From Schaalia sp. ORNL0103 (GTDB lineage: Bacteria > Actinomycetota > Actinomycetes > Actinomycetales > Actinomycetaceae), in contig NZ_JAHXSA010000003.1 of the NCBI RefSeq assembly GCF_019429565.1, positions 124,001 through 188,000 of the forward strand: a stretch of DNA of 64,000 nucleotides. The letters are read 5' to 3'. The first letter of the stretch is position 1. Each line of letters begins with the position of its first letter. Made by a program: the position numbers and the translations under genes. The notes beneath the pieces were generated by a model. The model made no database searches. It saw only the letters and a list, made by a program, of their open reading frames with translations, and had not been told where the DNA came from. Below are positions 17,832 to 25,638 of the stretch, piece after piece.

Positions 17832-18749
17832 ATGTCTTCGAAGATCCGCGGCGTCGTGCCGCCCCTGGCCATTCCGCTCAAGGACGGCGAGCTCGACGTC
17901 CCCTCGCTCGAGCGTCACATCAACCGCCTGATCGAGGCCGGCCTCGACGGCCTGTTCGTGTCCGGCTCCACCGGTGAGGTCGCCTTCTCGACCGCCGAGC
18001 GTCGCGCCCAGATCCAGCGCGAAGCCGTGCGCATCGTCGACGGCCGCATCCCGCTCCTGGTCGGCGTCATTGACACCGAGACCGAGCGCGTCATCGAGAA
18101 CATCAAGGCCGTGGAAGAGATCGGCGGCGCCACCGGCGTCGTCGCGACCGCCCCGTTCTACGCCCTCGGCGGCGAGACCGAGGTCGAGCGCCACTTCCGC
18201 CTCCTCAAGGAGAACACCAGCCTCGAGCTGTGGGCCTACGACATCCCCGTGTGCGTGCACACGAAGCTGTCGCCCGACCTGCTCATGCGCCTGGGCCGCG
18301 ATGGCATCATCGATGGCGTCAAGGACTCCTCCGGCGACGACGTCGCGTTCCGCTGGCTGTGCCTGGCGAACAAGGCCGCCGGCCACCCGATGCAGCTGCT
18401 CACCGGCCACGAGGTTGTCGTTGACGGCGCCTACATGTCCGGCGCGGACGGCTCCGTGCCCGGCCTGGCCAACGTGGACCCCGAGGGCTACGTGCGCCAG
18501 TGGCAGGCCTACGAGCGCCGCGACTGGGAGGCCGTGCGCACCGAGCAGGACCGCCTCGCGGAGCTCATGCGCATCGTCCAGGTGAAGGGCGTGCAGGGCT
18601 TCGGTGCGGGCGTCGGCGCCTTCAAGGCTGCCCTGCACCTGCTCGGCGTCTTCGATTCGCCTGAGATGCCGCGCCCCGTTGCCGCCATCGAGGGCGACAA
18701 CATGGAGCATGTCGCGTCCGTGCTGCGCGCGGTCGACCTGCTCTCCTGA
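17832..18749 (+). CDS. nanA: N-acetylneuraminate lyase (DapA superfamily)
   Basis: This is a class I aldolase that most likely splits N-acetylneuraminate into ManNAc and pyruvate. The 305-residue protein has the superfamily features GSTGE (residues 45-49), Tyr136 in YDIP, and the Schiff-base Lys164 in GVKDSSGDD. Sequence alone does not separate the lyase cleanly from other DapA-family aldolases: the residues after YDIP (VCVHTKLSP) differ from the classical NAL pattern. The sialidase, transporter, kinase and epimerase around it make NanA the best reading. It is followed by a strong hairpin before nanK. Confidence 0.82.
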   Translation: MSSKIRGVVPPLAIPLKDGELDVPSLERHINRLIEAGLDGLFVSGSTGEVAFSTAERRAQIQREAVRIVDGRIPLLVGVIDTETERVIENIKAVEEIGGATGVVATAPFYALGGETEVERHFRLLKENTSLELWAYDIPVCVHTKLSPDLLMRLGRDGIIDGVKDSSGDDVAFRWLCLANKAAGHPMQLLTGHEVVVDGAYMSGADGSVPGLANVDPEGYVRQWQAYERRDWEAVRTEQDRLAELMRIVQVKGVQGFGAGVGAFKAALHLLGVFDSPEMPRPVAAIEGDNMEHVASVLRAVDLLS

Positions 18750-18754
18750 TACGT

Positions 18755-18826
18755 CGACGAGGCCGGGGCAGTTCCGTTCCGCATATTGCGCGCCTTCGGG
18801 CGCGCGCCCCGGCCTCGTCGATTTTC
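18755..18826 (+). terminator. Nested hairpin between nanA and nanK
   Basis: Bases 18755-18769 pair perfectly (15 bp) with 18806-18820, and inside them 18788-18794 pairs with 18799-18805 around a TTCG tetraloop. ATTTTCTT follows. The outer arms carry the recurrent GACGAGGCCGGGGC sequence. It should reduce transcription into nanK and nanE. Confidence 0.7.
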
Positions 18827-18856
18827 TTATACCCCTGACTTTTCGTAAGGATCCTC

Positions 18857-19777
18857 ATGACTACGCTCCTTGCCCTCGACATCGGTGGCACCAAGGTCGG
18901 GTGGGGCATCGTCGAGGCCGGTGACACCTACGAGGTCACCGAGCGCGGATCGATCCCCACCGACGCGATGCGCGGCGGAGCGGACGTGGCGGCTCGCATC
19001 TGTGACCTCGCTTCGTCCCTGGTCGCTTCTCACCCGCAGGTCGCGGGTGTCGCCGTCGCCAGCGCCGGCGTCGTCGACCCGTCGACCGGCGACATCGTCT
19101 CCGCCACGGGCACGATGCCCGGCTGGGGAGGCACGCCCCTGGGCGCTCTGCTGCAGGAGGCAACCGGCCTGAAGGTGCGCGTCCTCAACGACGTGCACGC
19201 GCACGGCCTGGGCGAGGCCACGCTCGGCGCCGGCCAGCCCTACCGCACCGTCCTGTCGATCGCCGTCGGTACCGGCATCGGCGGCGCCCTCGTCGAAGAC
19301 CGCCAGGTCTCCTTCGGGTCGCGCGGCATCGCCGGACACGTGGGCCACATCCACCACCACTTCGCCCCCGACATGACGTGCTCGTGCGGCCGCAAGGGAC
19401 ACATCGAGTCCTTCTGCTCCGGCTCGGGCATCACGGCCTGGTACGACTCGCTGCGCGGCGAGTCCGACCCTGAGGTCGACGGTGGGCGCGCCCTGCAGGA
19501 GCTTGCCGAATCCGGCAACGCCCTAGCTGCCGCCTGCTTCTCCCGCTCCGCGTTCGCGCTCGGCGAGGCCACGGCCTCGTTGGTCAACTGCGTGGACCCG
19601 GCCGTCGTCATCCTATCCGGGTCCATGACCCGCTCCGGGGACATCTGGTGGGACGCCCTGCGCGAAGGCTTCGCGGCCTCCGCGATGACGCCCGTCGCCG
19701 ACACCCCCATCCTCGTTGGTTCCCTGGGCGGCGACGCGCCGCTGCTCGGAGCCGTTTCCTTCTTCCTGCACGCATAG
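18857..19777 (+). CDS. nanK: ROK-family N-acetylmannosamine kinase
   Basis: The 306-residue ROK sugar kinase would phosphorylate ManNAc in the cytoplasm. It shows the ATP-binding start LLALDIGGTKVGWGIV, the segment AVGTGIGGALV, and the zinc-site region GHVGHIHHHFAPDMTCSCGRKGHIESFCSG (His plus three Cys). ROK kinases also include glucokinases; the assignment to ManNAc rests on its place between nanA and nanE. The upstream site GTAAGGAT gives good spacing to the ATG at 18857. It ends nine bases before nanE. Confidence 0.83.
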   Translation: MTTLLALDIGGTKVGWGIVEAGDTYEVTERGSIPTDAMRGGADVAARICDLASSLVASHPQVAGVAVASAGVVDPSTGDIVSATGTMPGWGGTPLGALLQEATGLKVRVLNDVHAHGLGEATLGAGQPYRTVLSIAVGTGIGGALVEDRQVSFGSRGIAGHVGHIHHHFAPDMTCSCGRKGHIESFCSGSGITAWYDSLRGESDPEVDGGRALQELAESGNALAAACFSRSAFALGEATASLVNCVDPAVVILSGSMTRSGDIWWDALREGFAASAMTPVADTPILVGSLGGDAPLLGAVSFFLHA

Positions 19778-19786
19778 GAGTTCACC

Positions 19787-20461
19787 ATGCACCCGCTCAT
19801 TGCAAACCTGAAGGGCAAGCTCATCGTCTCCGTCCAGGCGTACCCGGGCGAGCCCATGCGCCACCCCGAGACCATGGCGCAGATTGCCCGCGCCGCCGAG
19901 ATCGGTGGCGCCGCCGCCATCCGCTGCCAGGGCCTGTCCGACATTTCCGCGATCAAGGGCCGCGTCGACGTGCCTGTGATCGGCCTGTGGAAGGAAGGCC
20001 ACGAGGGCGTGTACATCACCCCCTCGCTGCGCCATGCCCGCGCCTGCGTTATGGCCGGCTCCGACATCGTCGCCCTGGATGCGACGGGCCGCCCGCGCCT
20101 GGATGGTCTGAGCTTCGCCGAGACCGTTGCGGCTCTGCGCGAGGACGGCACCCTCGTCATGGCTGACTGCGGCTCTTTTGAGGACGCCCAGCGTGCCGTC
20201 GACGCCGGCGTGGACATCGTGTCCACGACCCTGGCCGGCTACACGGGCGACCGCGTCAAGACCGATGGCCCCGACCTGGAGCTGCTGCGAGAGGTTGTCG
20301 CCGCGTTCCCGGATGTCCCCGTGATCTGCGAGGGCCGCGTTCACACGCCCGAGCAGGCCGCTGCCGCCATCGAGGCCGGTGCGTTCGCCGTCATCGTCGG
20401 CACCGCCATCACGCACCCCACGTCGATCACGACGTGGTTCAAGGCTGCCGTGGAAGGCTGA
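19787..20461 (+). CDS. nanE: N-acetylmannosamine-6-phosphate 2-epimerase
   Basis: NanE converts ManNAc-6-P to GlcNAc-6-P, feeding nagA/nagB metabolism. The 224-residue TIM-barrel protein matches the family along its length: VSVQAYPGEPMRHPETMAQIA, GGAAAIRCQG, IGLWKEGHEGVYITP, DIVALDATGRPR, and ICEGRVHTPEQAAAAIEAGAFAVIVGTAITHP. The start ATG follows an AGGAG site at 19777-19781. It is the last gene of the catabolic block and is followed by a strong terminator. Confidence 0.93.
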   Translation: MHPLIANLKGKLIVSVQAYPGEPMRHPETMAQIARAAEIGGAAAIRCQGLSDISAIKGRVDVPVIGLWKEGHEGVYITPSLRHARACVMAGSDIVALDATGRPRLDGLSFAETVAALREDGTLVMADCGSFEDAQRAVDAGVDIVSTTLAGYTGDRVKTDGPDLELLREVVAAFPDVPVICEGRVHTPEQAAAAIEAGAFAVIVGTAITHPTSITTWFKAAVEG

Positions 20462-20480
20462 TCCTTTCGCTGATGCTACA

Positions 20481-20525
20481 GTGCGCGGGCGGGTGATCAA
20501 CACCCGCCCGCGCACTGCGTTTTTC
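20481..20525 (+). terminator. Intrinsic terminator after nanE
   Basis: A perfect 15-bp stem (20481-20495 with 20501-20515) and a five-base loop are followed by TGCGTTTTTC. This marks the end of the nan operon. Confidence 0.88.
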
Positions 20526-20553
20526 ACCCGGGAATGCGCGTATATTACCCACC

Positions 20554-21795
20554 ATGTCTGTCCCGTACTCTCGCGCTCACGCCGCCCTTCGCGCTACCGG
20601 TATCGTCTACGTGTGCCTCGGTTTCGGTACCTCCGCGTGGCTCTCGCGCCTGCCCGACGTGCGCGATGACCTCGGGCTGACTCCTGCGACGATCGGCACG
20701 ATGCTGCTCATCGCCTCCCTCGGCTCCTTGCTGACCCTGCCGACCTCCGGTCCGATCGTGACCAAGATCGGCGCGCGGGCCTCGGGCCGCATCGGCGTGC
20801 TCATCTGGGCTCTCGGCATCGTCTGCGCGGGTATCGGTGCACTCAACGTGTCGATCCCCCTGGCTACTCTTGGCCTCGTGCTGCTTGCCGCGGGCAACGG
20901 CCTGTGGGGCGCCACCATGAACATCGAGGCGGGTCTCGTGCAGGCGGCCGTGCGCCGCACCGTCGTGCCCATCATCCAGGCGATGTACGCGGTCGGCATG
21001 CTGGGAGGCGCGCTCCTCGGTGCGCTCGCCGCCCAGATGGGGCTGCCCCTCGGAGCCCACCTCTTCGGCCTGGCGGCCCTCGAGCTCCTCGCCTGCGGCA
21101 CTGCCGTCGGCTTCTACCTGACGAAGGGGGAGGTCGCGGCCCTCGCGCCCGCTCAGGACAAGGGCGAGGGGGACAAGGCCTCGTCGAACAAGGCGAAGGG
21201 CCTCACCCGGGTTGCTTGGCGCGAGAAGCAGACCGTGCTCATCGCCCTCATGGTCATGAGCGCGGGCCTCATGGAGGGCGCGGCGAACGACTGGCTCAAC
21301 CTGTCGATGGTTGACGGCTACGGATACTCGACGGCGGCGGCGTCCGCGGCCTTCGCGTTCTTCCTGCTCATGATGACGATCGTGCGTTTCGCCTCCCCGC
21401 GTCTCGAGGCCCGCCTGGGCTCGCCCATGCTGCTGCGCATCACCTTTACCGGCGCGGTCGTGGGCCTGCTGCTCGTGGCATTCGCGCCGCACCACCTGTT
21501 CGCGGTCGCGGGCATCGCCCTGTGGGGCATCGGATCGGCCCTCGGCTTCCCCCTGGGCATTTCGGCGCTCTCCGTCGACCCCGTGATGACGCCCGCGCGC
21601 GTCTCGGTGCTCTCGACCGTCAACTACGGCGCTGCCCTCATCGGCCCGCCGCTCCTCGGCCTCATCGCCGACCACATCGGTTACCACCGAGCGCTCGCCT
21701 TCGTGGCCCTGCCGGTCCTCCTCGCGATCGTGCTCGCCGGGCAGGTGCCCGACCGCCGCGGGACGAAGCGCACGGACCTCGCCTTCGGCGACTAG
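20554..21795 (+). CDS. MFS transporter
   Basis: This is a 413-residue major facilitator with about 12 membrane helices. It begins with SRAHAALRATGIVYVCLGFGTSAWLSRLPDVRDDLGLTPATIG, resembling the YbjJ/fucose-permease-like branch. A central charged loop (about residues 190-215, rich in Lys, Glu and Gly) separates the two halves. TATATT lies seven bases before the ATG, suggesting leaderless transcription from its own promoter after the nanE terminator. The substrate is unknown; sugar or amino sugar export or import is only suggested by the neighbours. Confidence 0.85.
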   Translation: MSVPYSRAHAALRATGIVYVCLGFGTSAWLSRLPDVRDDLGLTPATIGTMLLIASLGSLLTLPTSGPIVTKIGARASGRIGVLIWALGIVCAGIGALNVSIPLATLGLVLLAAGNGLWGATMNIEAGLVQAAVRRTVVPIIQAMYAVGMLGGALLGALAAQMGLPLGAHLFGLAALELLACGTAVGFYLTKGEVAALAPAQDKGEGDKASSNKAKGLTRVAWREKQTVLIALMVMSAGLMEGAANDWLNLSMVDGYGYSTAAASAAFAFFLLMMTIVRFASPRLEARLGSPMLLRITFTGAVVGLLLVAFAPHHLFAVAGIALWGIGSALGFPLGISALSVDPVMTPARVSVLSTVNYGAALIGPPLLGLIADHIGYHRALAFVALPVLLAIVLAGQVPDRRGTKRTDLAFGD

Positions 21796-21915
21796 GCAGG
21801 CCGCGTATCCGGCTTGTCCTTGTGCCTTTCGTCGTCGACTTGGTCGGCGTATCCTGGTGGGCAGGAACGCCTGTGACGTGGCGCTCCATGTCGCTTTGAC
21901 GAGAGAAGAAGAATC

Positions 21916-22905
21916 ATGGCGCGAATCATCGGATACCGCCGTTTCGGAGGCGTCGAGGTCCTCGAGGAAGGCTCGGTGTCACTCCCCGTGCCTGGAGAGG
22001 GACAGGTGCTCGTCACCGTGCGAGCCGCCGGCATCAACCCCGTTGACTACAAGCTCTTCGGCGGATTGACGAGGCCCCTTGAGGTCCTCCGCACGATCGT
22101 TCACCCCGGCCGTTGGTTCGCTCGCGGGGCGGAACGGCCGCTACGGGGCGTGGGACAGGATTTTGCCGGCGTCGTGACGGCCGTTGGCCCGGGCGTGACC
22201 AACGTAGGGGTGGGCGACGAGGTCATCGGTCTCCTGCGCGCCGCCCCCTGGCAGGTGCGCGAATACGGTTCGCTCGCGACCCAACTCGTTATTTCCGCCG
22301 ACAACGTCGTATCCAAGCCCGCCTCCATGAGCTTCGACGTCGCCGGAGGGCTGGGCGTGGCCGCGCAGACCGCGATGGGTGCCATGCGCAGTGTGAAGGC
22401 CGACGCGGGTGACGTCATCGTGGTCGCTGCGGCCGCCGGAGGAGTGGGAGGCCTCGTCACGCAGCTGGCTGTCACCCGCGGTGCGACCGTCATCGGTGTC
22501 GCCGGTCCCTCGAACGCCGACTACCTGCGTTCTCTCGGCGCGATTCCCGTCTCCTACGGCGAAGGCATCGAGCAACGCATCAAGGACGCGGTGCCCTCAC
22601 CCGTCACTGCCTTCATCGACTGCTTTGGCGGCTACGCGTCACTCGCCCACAGCCTCGGCGTTCCGGGTGAGCGCGTGGGAACGCTCGTCCCGACGCCCGC
22701 AATCGCCCTGCGTCGCGCGCGCTTTACCGGTGGGCGGGACGGGAAGATCGCCGACATCGCGACGGTTGCTGGCCTTATTGACCGTGGGACAGTGAGCCTG
22801 ACCATCGCGGGTACCTACCCGTTCGAGCTGGAGCAGGTGCGCGCCGCCTACAGCGAGCTGATGAGCGGCCACGTGCGTGGCAAGATCGTCATCATGATGG
22901 ACTGA
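21916..22905 (+). CDS. NADP-dependent oxidoreductase, zinc-free MDR (quinone reductase-like) family
   Basis: The 329-residue protein is a medium-chain dehydrogenase/reductase. It has the N-terminal GroES-like domain (GQVLVTVRAAGINPVDYKLFGG, DFAGVVTAVGPGV) and a Rossmann domain with AAAGGVGGLVTQLAVTRGATVIGV. The structural and catalytic zinc Cys ligands of alcohol dehydrogenases are absent, so it is likely a quinone oxidoreductase-type enzyme using NADPH. The ATG has AGAGAAGAAG upstream. The substrate is not predictable. Confidence 0.85.
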   Translation: MARIIGYRRFGGVEVLEEGSVSLPVPGEGQVLVTVRAAGINPVDYKLFGGLTRPLEVLRTIVHPGRWFARGAERPLRGVGQDFAGVVTAVGPGVTNVGVGDEVIGLLRAAPWQVREYGSLATQLVISADNVVSKPASMSFDVAGGLGVAAQTAMGAMRSVKADAGDVIVVAAAAGGVGGLVTQLAVTRGATVIGVAGPSNADYLRSLGAIPVSYGEGIEQRIKDAVPSPVTAFIDCFGGYASLAHSLGVPGERVGTLVPTPAIALRRARFTGGRDGKIADIATVAGLIDRGTVSLTIAGTYPFELEQVRAAYSELMSGHVRGKIVIMMD

Positions 22906-22961
22906 GTCCGTCGCGCCCCGGGGTTAGGCCGAACGCGCGCCGTGCGACTAGGCTTAGGGGC

Positions 22962-24050
22962 ATGACGACCCTTGCTGATCTGACGACCCTGCGCGTGGGC
23001 GGCCCCATCGCCACCTACGTGCGCGTTTCTACGACTGACGCCCTCGTTGAGGCTGTCGCAGCAGCCGATGCCGCTGGCGGCCCGCTCCTCGTCGTGGGCG
23101 GAGGGTCGAACCTGCTGGCCTCCGACGCCCCCTTCGAGGGCACGGTCGTCGACGTGCAACCCTTCGATGAGGTTGCCTCCATCATCCACGAGGACCCCGC
23201 CGGATCCGTCGTCGTGCGCGCCGGCGCGGGCACGGTCTGGGACGCTTTCGTCTCCTGGACGCTGTCTGAGGGCCTGTCCGGCCTCGAGGCGCTCTCCGGC
23301 ATCCCCGGCACCGTCGGCGCATCCCCAGTGCAGAACGTGGGCGCCTACGGCCACGAGGTCTCCGAGACCATCGAGAGCGTCGAGGCCTACGATCGCCTGA
23401 CGGGCATCGTTGTGCGCCTGCTGCCCTCCGACCTTGGCTTCGCCTACCGCTCCTCGGCGATCAAGCGCAGCGTCGGCGAGCCCGGCCTGGGCGACCGTCC
23501 CTGGGGCCCCACCGGCCGCTGGGTGGTCCTCTCCGTCGACTTCCGCCTCGAGCGCTCGGCCCTCAGCGCCCCCGTCATGTACGCCGAGCTGGCGCGCCGC
23601 CTCGGCGTCGAGGCCGGGGAGCGCGCCGACGCGTCCCTGGTCCGCTCCACCGTCCTGGATCTACGCAGCGGCAAGGGCATGGTCCTGGATGCGGACGATC
23701 ACGACACGTGGAGTGCCGGTTCCTTCTTCACGAACCCGATCCTGCCCGAGGCCGTGGCCGCCTCCCTGCCCGAGGACACGCCTCGCTTTAGTGCGGGGGA
23801 GGGCCTCGTCAAGACGAGCGCGGCCTGGCTCATCGACCACGCGGGCTGTGGCAAGGGCTTCCACCTGCCCGAGGCCGGGGATCCGCCGCGTGCGTCCCTG
23901 TCCACCAAGCACGTGCTGGCCCTGACGAACCGCGGCGGTGCGACGGGTGCCGACATCGAGGCCCTGGCCCGAGCCGTGTGCGAGCGAGTCTTTGAGGGAT
24001 TTGGCGTGCCCCTGGTGCCTGAGCCGGTCACGGTCGGCATCGCCTGGTAG
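22962..24050 (+). CDS. murB: UDP-N-acetylenolpyruvoylglucosamine reductase
   Basis: MurB reduces UDP-GlcNAc-enolpyruvate to UDP-MurNAc in peptidoglycan synthesis, using FAD and NADPH. The 362-residue protein has the FAD-binding LVVGGGSNLLASD, SGIPGTVGASPVQNVGAYGHEV, YRSSAIKR, the catalytic Ser region SAGSFFTNP, and AAWLIDHAGCGKG, with the catalytic Glu near the C-terminal EPVTVG. A TAGGCT box lies seven bases before the ATG, consistent with a leaderless mRNA. The 3' end, including the stop, is duplicated just downstream. Confidence 0.95.
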   Translation: MTTLADLTTLRVGGPIATYVRVSTTDALVEAVAAADAAGGPLLVVGGGSNLLASDAPFEGTVVDVQPFDEVASIIHEDPAGSVVVRAGAGTVWDAFVSWTLSEGLSGLEALSGIPGTVGASPVQNVGAYGHEVSETIESVEAYDRLTGIVVRLLPSDLGFAYRSSAIKRSVGEPGLGDRPWGPTGRWVVLSVDFRLERSALSAPVMYAELARRLGVEAGERADASLVRSTVLDLRSGKGMVLDADDHDTWSAGSFFTNPILPEAVAASLPEDTPRFSAGEGLVKTSAAWLIDHAGCGKGFHLPEAGDPPRASLSTKHVLALTNRGGATGADIEALARAVCERVFEGFGVPLVPEPVTVGIAW

Positions 24051-24090
24051 GGGGTTGCCTGATCCGGTCACGGTCGGCAGCGCCTCGTAG
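24017..24090 (+). repeat. Tandem duplication of the murB 3' end
   Basis: About 35 bases ending at the murB stop (TGCCTGAGCCGGTCACGGTC... to TAG) are repeated immediately downstream (about 24055-24090) with a few changes, including a second TAG. It looks like a small tandem duplication of the gene end. Confidence 0.75.
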
Positions 24091-24175
24091 CGAATCGCCC
24101 GATCCTCTCCTCGCCTGTCGTTGGCCGGGTAGCGGCGCGGCCGGTCCGACGCCGGCTGCGTTCGCTCTCTGAAGC

Positions 24176-24322
24176 GTCACGATCTGGATAGGTTGTCACG
24201 ATCCGGATAGGTTATGCGCATCTGGATAGGTTAATAACCTATCCGGATCTTCGTAACCTATCCGGATCTTCGTAACCTATCCAGATCTTCGTAACCTATC
24301 CAGATCTTCGTAACCTATCCGC
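24176..24322. repeat. 19-bp-period palindromic array 1 (GGATAGGTT family)
   Basis: The core CYGGATAGGTT occurs at 24184, 24203 and 24222, then its complement AACCTATCCRG at 24236, 24255, 24274, 24293 and 24312. Every step is exactly 19 bases: three forward and five inverted units around a pivot reading GGTTAATAACC. The variable 8 bases between cores are themselves similar (GTCACGAT in the forward arm, ATCTTCGT in the inverted arm). It lies between convergent murB and the adenosine deaminase gene. Confidence 0.9.
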
Positions 24323-24354
24323 ATGCGAGCCGTCGGTCGCCAAGGCTTGTGCCT

Positions 24355-24479
24355 CCCCAAATTTCGCACGTAATTCCCCGGAGCGTGTTTTGAAGCATGC
24401 CCTGAAAACCGCGGAATATCAACGATCTGATTTCAAAGTTTAAAAAGTTGATATGGGAATTACGTGCGACATTTTGGGG
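24355..24479. repeat. AT-rich 125-bp element with terminal inverted repeats, copy B
   Basis: The ends 24355-24379 and 24455-24479 are near-perfect reverse complements (core TTCGCACGTAATTCC and GGAATTACGTGCGA). Inside are two smaller hairpins: one built on GTTTT/AAAAC near 24387-24410, another on ATATCAAC/GTTGATAT near 24416-24454. The interior is AT-rich and aligns with copy C at 62552-62676, for example the shared CAACGATC. It is non-coding. Confidence 0.75.
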
Positions 24480-24555
24480 TAAACGTGCCGAATCGTGAGA
24501 ATCGTGAGGGCGGTGAGCAACAGCTGCTGCGCGGGCGTAGCCTCGCGCCGCAGCG

Positions 24556-25635
24556 CTACACCGCAGGCGCCGCGAGCCACGCGTCAATATCAGCCTTCCA
24601 GGCCGCCTTGCGCGAGGGCGAGGCCAGTGATGCCTCGATAGAGGACCGCGCCAGGTCGGCCAGGGCCTCGTCGGACAGCCCGAACACGTCGCGCGCGACC
24701 TCGTACTGGGCGACCAAGCGTGAGCGGAACAGCAGCGGGTCATCGGCAGCCAGCGCGATACGAGCCCCCGCCGAGAGCAGCGTCGGCAGCGGCACTTGCG
24801 AAAAGTCCGTGTAGACCCCCAGGTGCACGTTTGACGTCGGGCACACCTCCAGGGCGATACCCGCATCCACGACGGCCTTCAGCAGATCCGGGTCCTCGCT
24901 GGTGCGCACCCCGTGCCCGAGGCGGGCGGGTGCCAGAGCGGACACAACCTCGCGTACGGAGGATGGGCCCAGGAGCTCACCGCCGTGCGGAACACCCACG
25001 AGCCCCGCGCGGCGCGCGATGCGGAACGCCGGAGCAAACGACGCCGTGGAGCCCACGCGCTCGTCGTTCGACAGGCCAAAACCAACGACCTCGCCGGGAC
25101 CATCTCCAGCAAACGAGGCGGCCAGGCGCGCGAGTGTGCGCGCGTCCAGCGGGTGTTTCATGCGTGACGCCGCGACGATCACCCCGATGTCGACGCCGGT
25201 ATCGCGCGAGGCCAGGCGGGCCTCGTCGATGATGATTTCCAGGGCCGGGGTGATACCCCCGACGTAGGGTGCGTAGGACGTGGGGTCGGCCTGAATCTCC
25301 ATGCGCACCGAGCCCTCGGCGGCGTCGTCCTCGGCGGCCTCGCGGATGAGGCGGCGCATCGCGGCCTCGGAGCGCACGAGGTGACGCGCGGAGTCGTAGG
25401 CGCGTTGGAAACGGAACCACCCGCGCCCGTCGGCCGGCATGGAGGCCGCGTCGATGTGCAGCAGGTGAGGAGGCAGGCGCACGCCCTGCGTGCGCGCCAT
25501 CTCGACCATGGTCGTAGGCCGCATGGCACCCGTGAAATGCAGGTGCAGGTGAGCCTTGGGGAGGGCGGCGAGGTCACGCCTGCCCGGTGGGGTGGGGCGC
25601 GGAGCCGTCAGGTTAGGGACAGCGGGCGCTTCCAC
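24556..25635 (-). CDS. add: Adenosine deaminase
   Basis: This zinc hydrolase deaminates adenosine to inosine for purine salvage. The 359-residue protein has metal ligands HLHLH near residue 31, HGGE (catalytic Glu; HAGE in most members), LGHGVRTSEDP, CPTSNVHLG, and DDP near the C-terminus. It starts at GTG three bases after the stop of the upstream hydrolase gene, so it is the third gene of a three-gene unit with an aminotransferase and a hydrolase. Adenine deaminases share the fold; the motif set favours adenosine. Confidence 0.86.
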   Translation of the reverse strand: MEAPAVPNLTAPRPTPPGRRDLAALPKAHLHLHFTGAMRPTTMVEMARTQGVRLPPHLLHIDAASMPADGRGWFRFQRAYDSARHLVRSEAAMRRLIREAAEDDAAEGSVRMEIQADPTSYAPYVGGITPALEIIIDEARLASRDTGVDIGVIVAASRMKHPLDARTLARLAASFAGDGPGEVVGFGLSNDERVGSTASFAPAFRIARRAGLVGVPHGGELLGPSSVREVVSALAPARLGHGVRTSEDPDLLKAVVDAGIALEVCPTSNVHLGVYTDFSQVPLPTLLSAGARIALAADDPLLFRSRLVAQYEVARDVFGLSDEALADLARSSIEASLASPSRKAAWKADIDAWLAAPAV

Positions 25636-25638
25636 GGC

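Noticed and set aside
17832-18749. Dihydrodipicolinate synthase (dapA) for lysine synthesis
   Set aside because: The fold is the same, but it is embedded in an operon with a sialic acid-type transporter, nanK and nanE, which favours N-acetylneuraminate lyase.
24176-24322. CRISPR array
   Set aside because: The units are 19 bp with cores of 11 bp and similar, not unique, spacers; the direction reverses midway and no cas genes are present.
24176-24322. Ordinary bidirectional terminator
   Set aside because: The central palindrome could act as one, but the exact 19-bp periodic extra copies in both arms and the location of array 2 between co-directional genes are not explained by termination.
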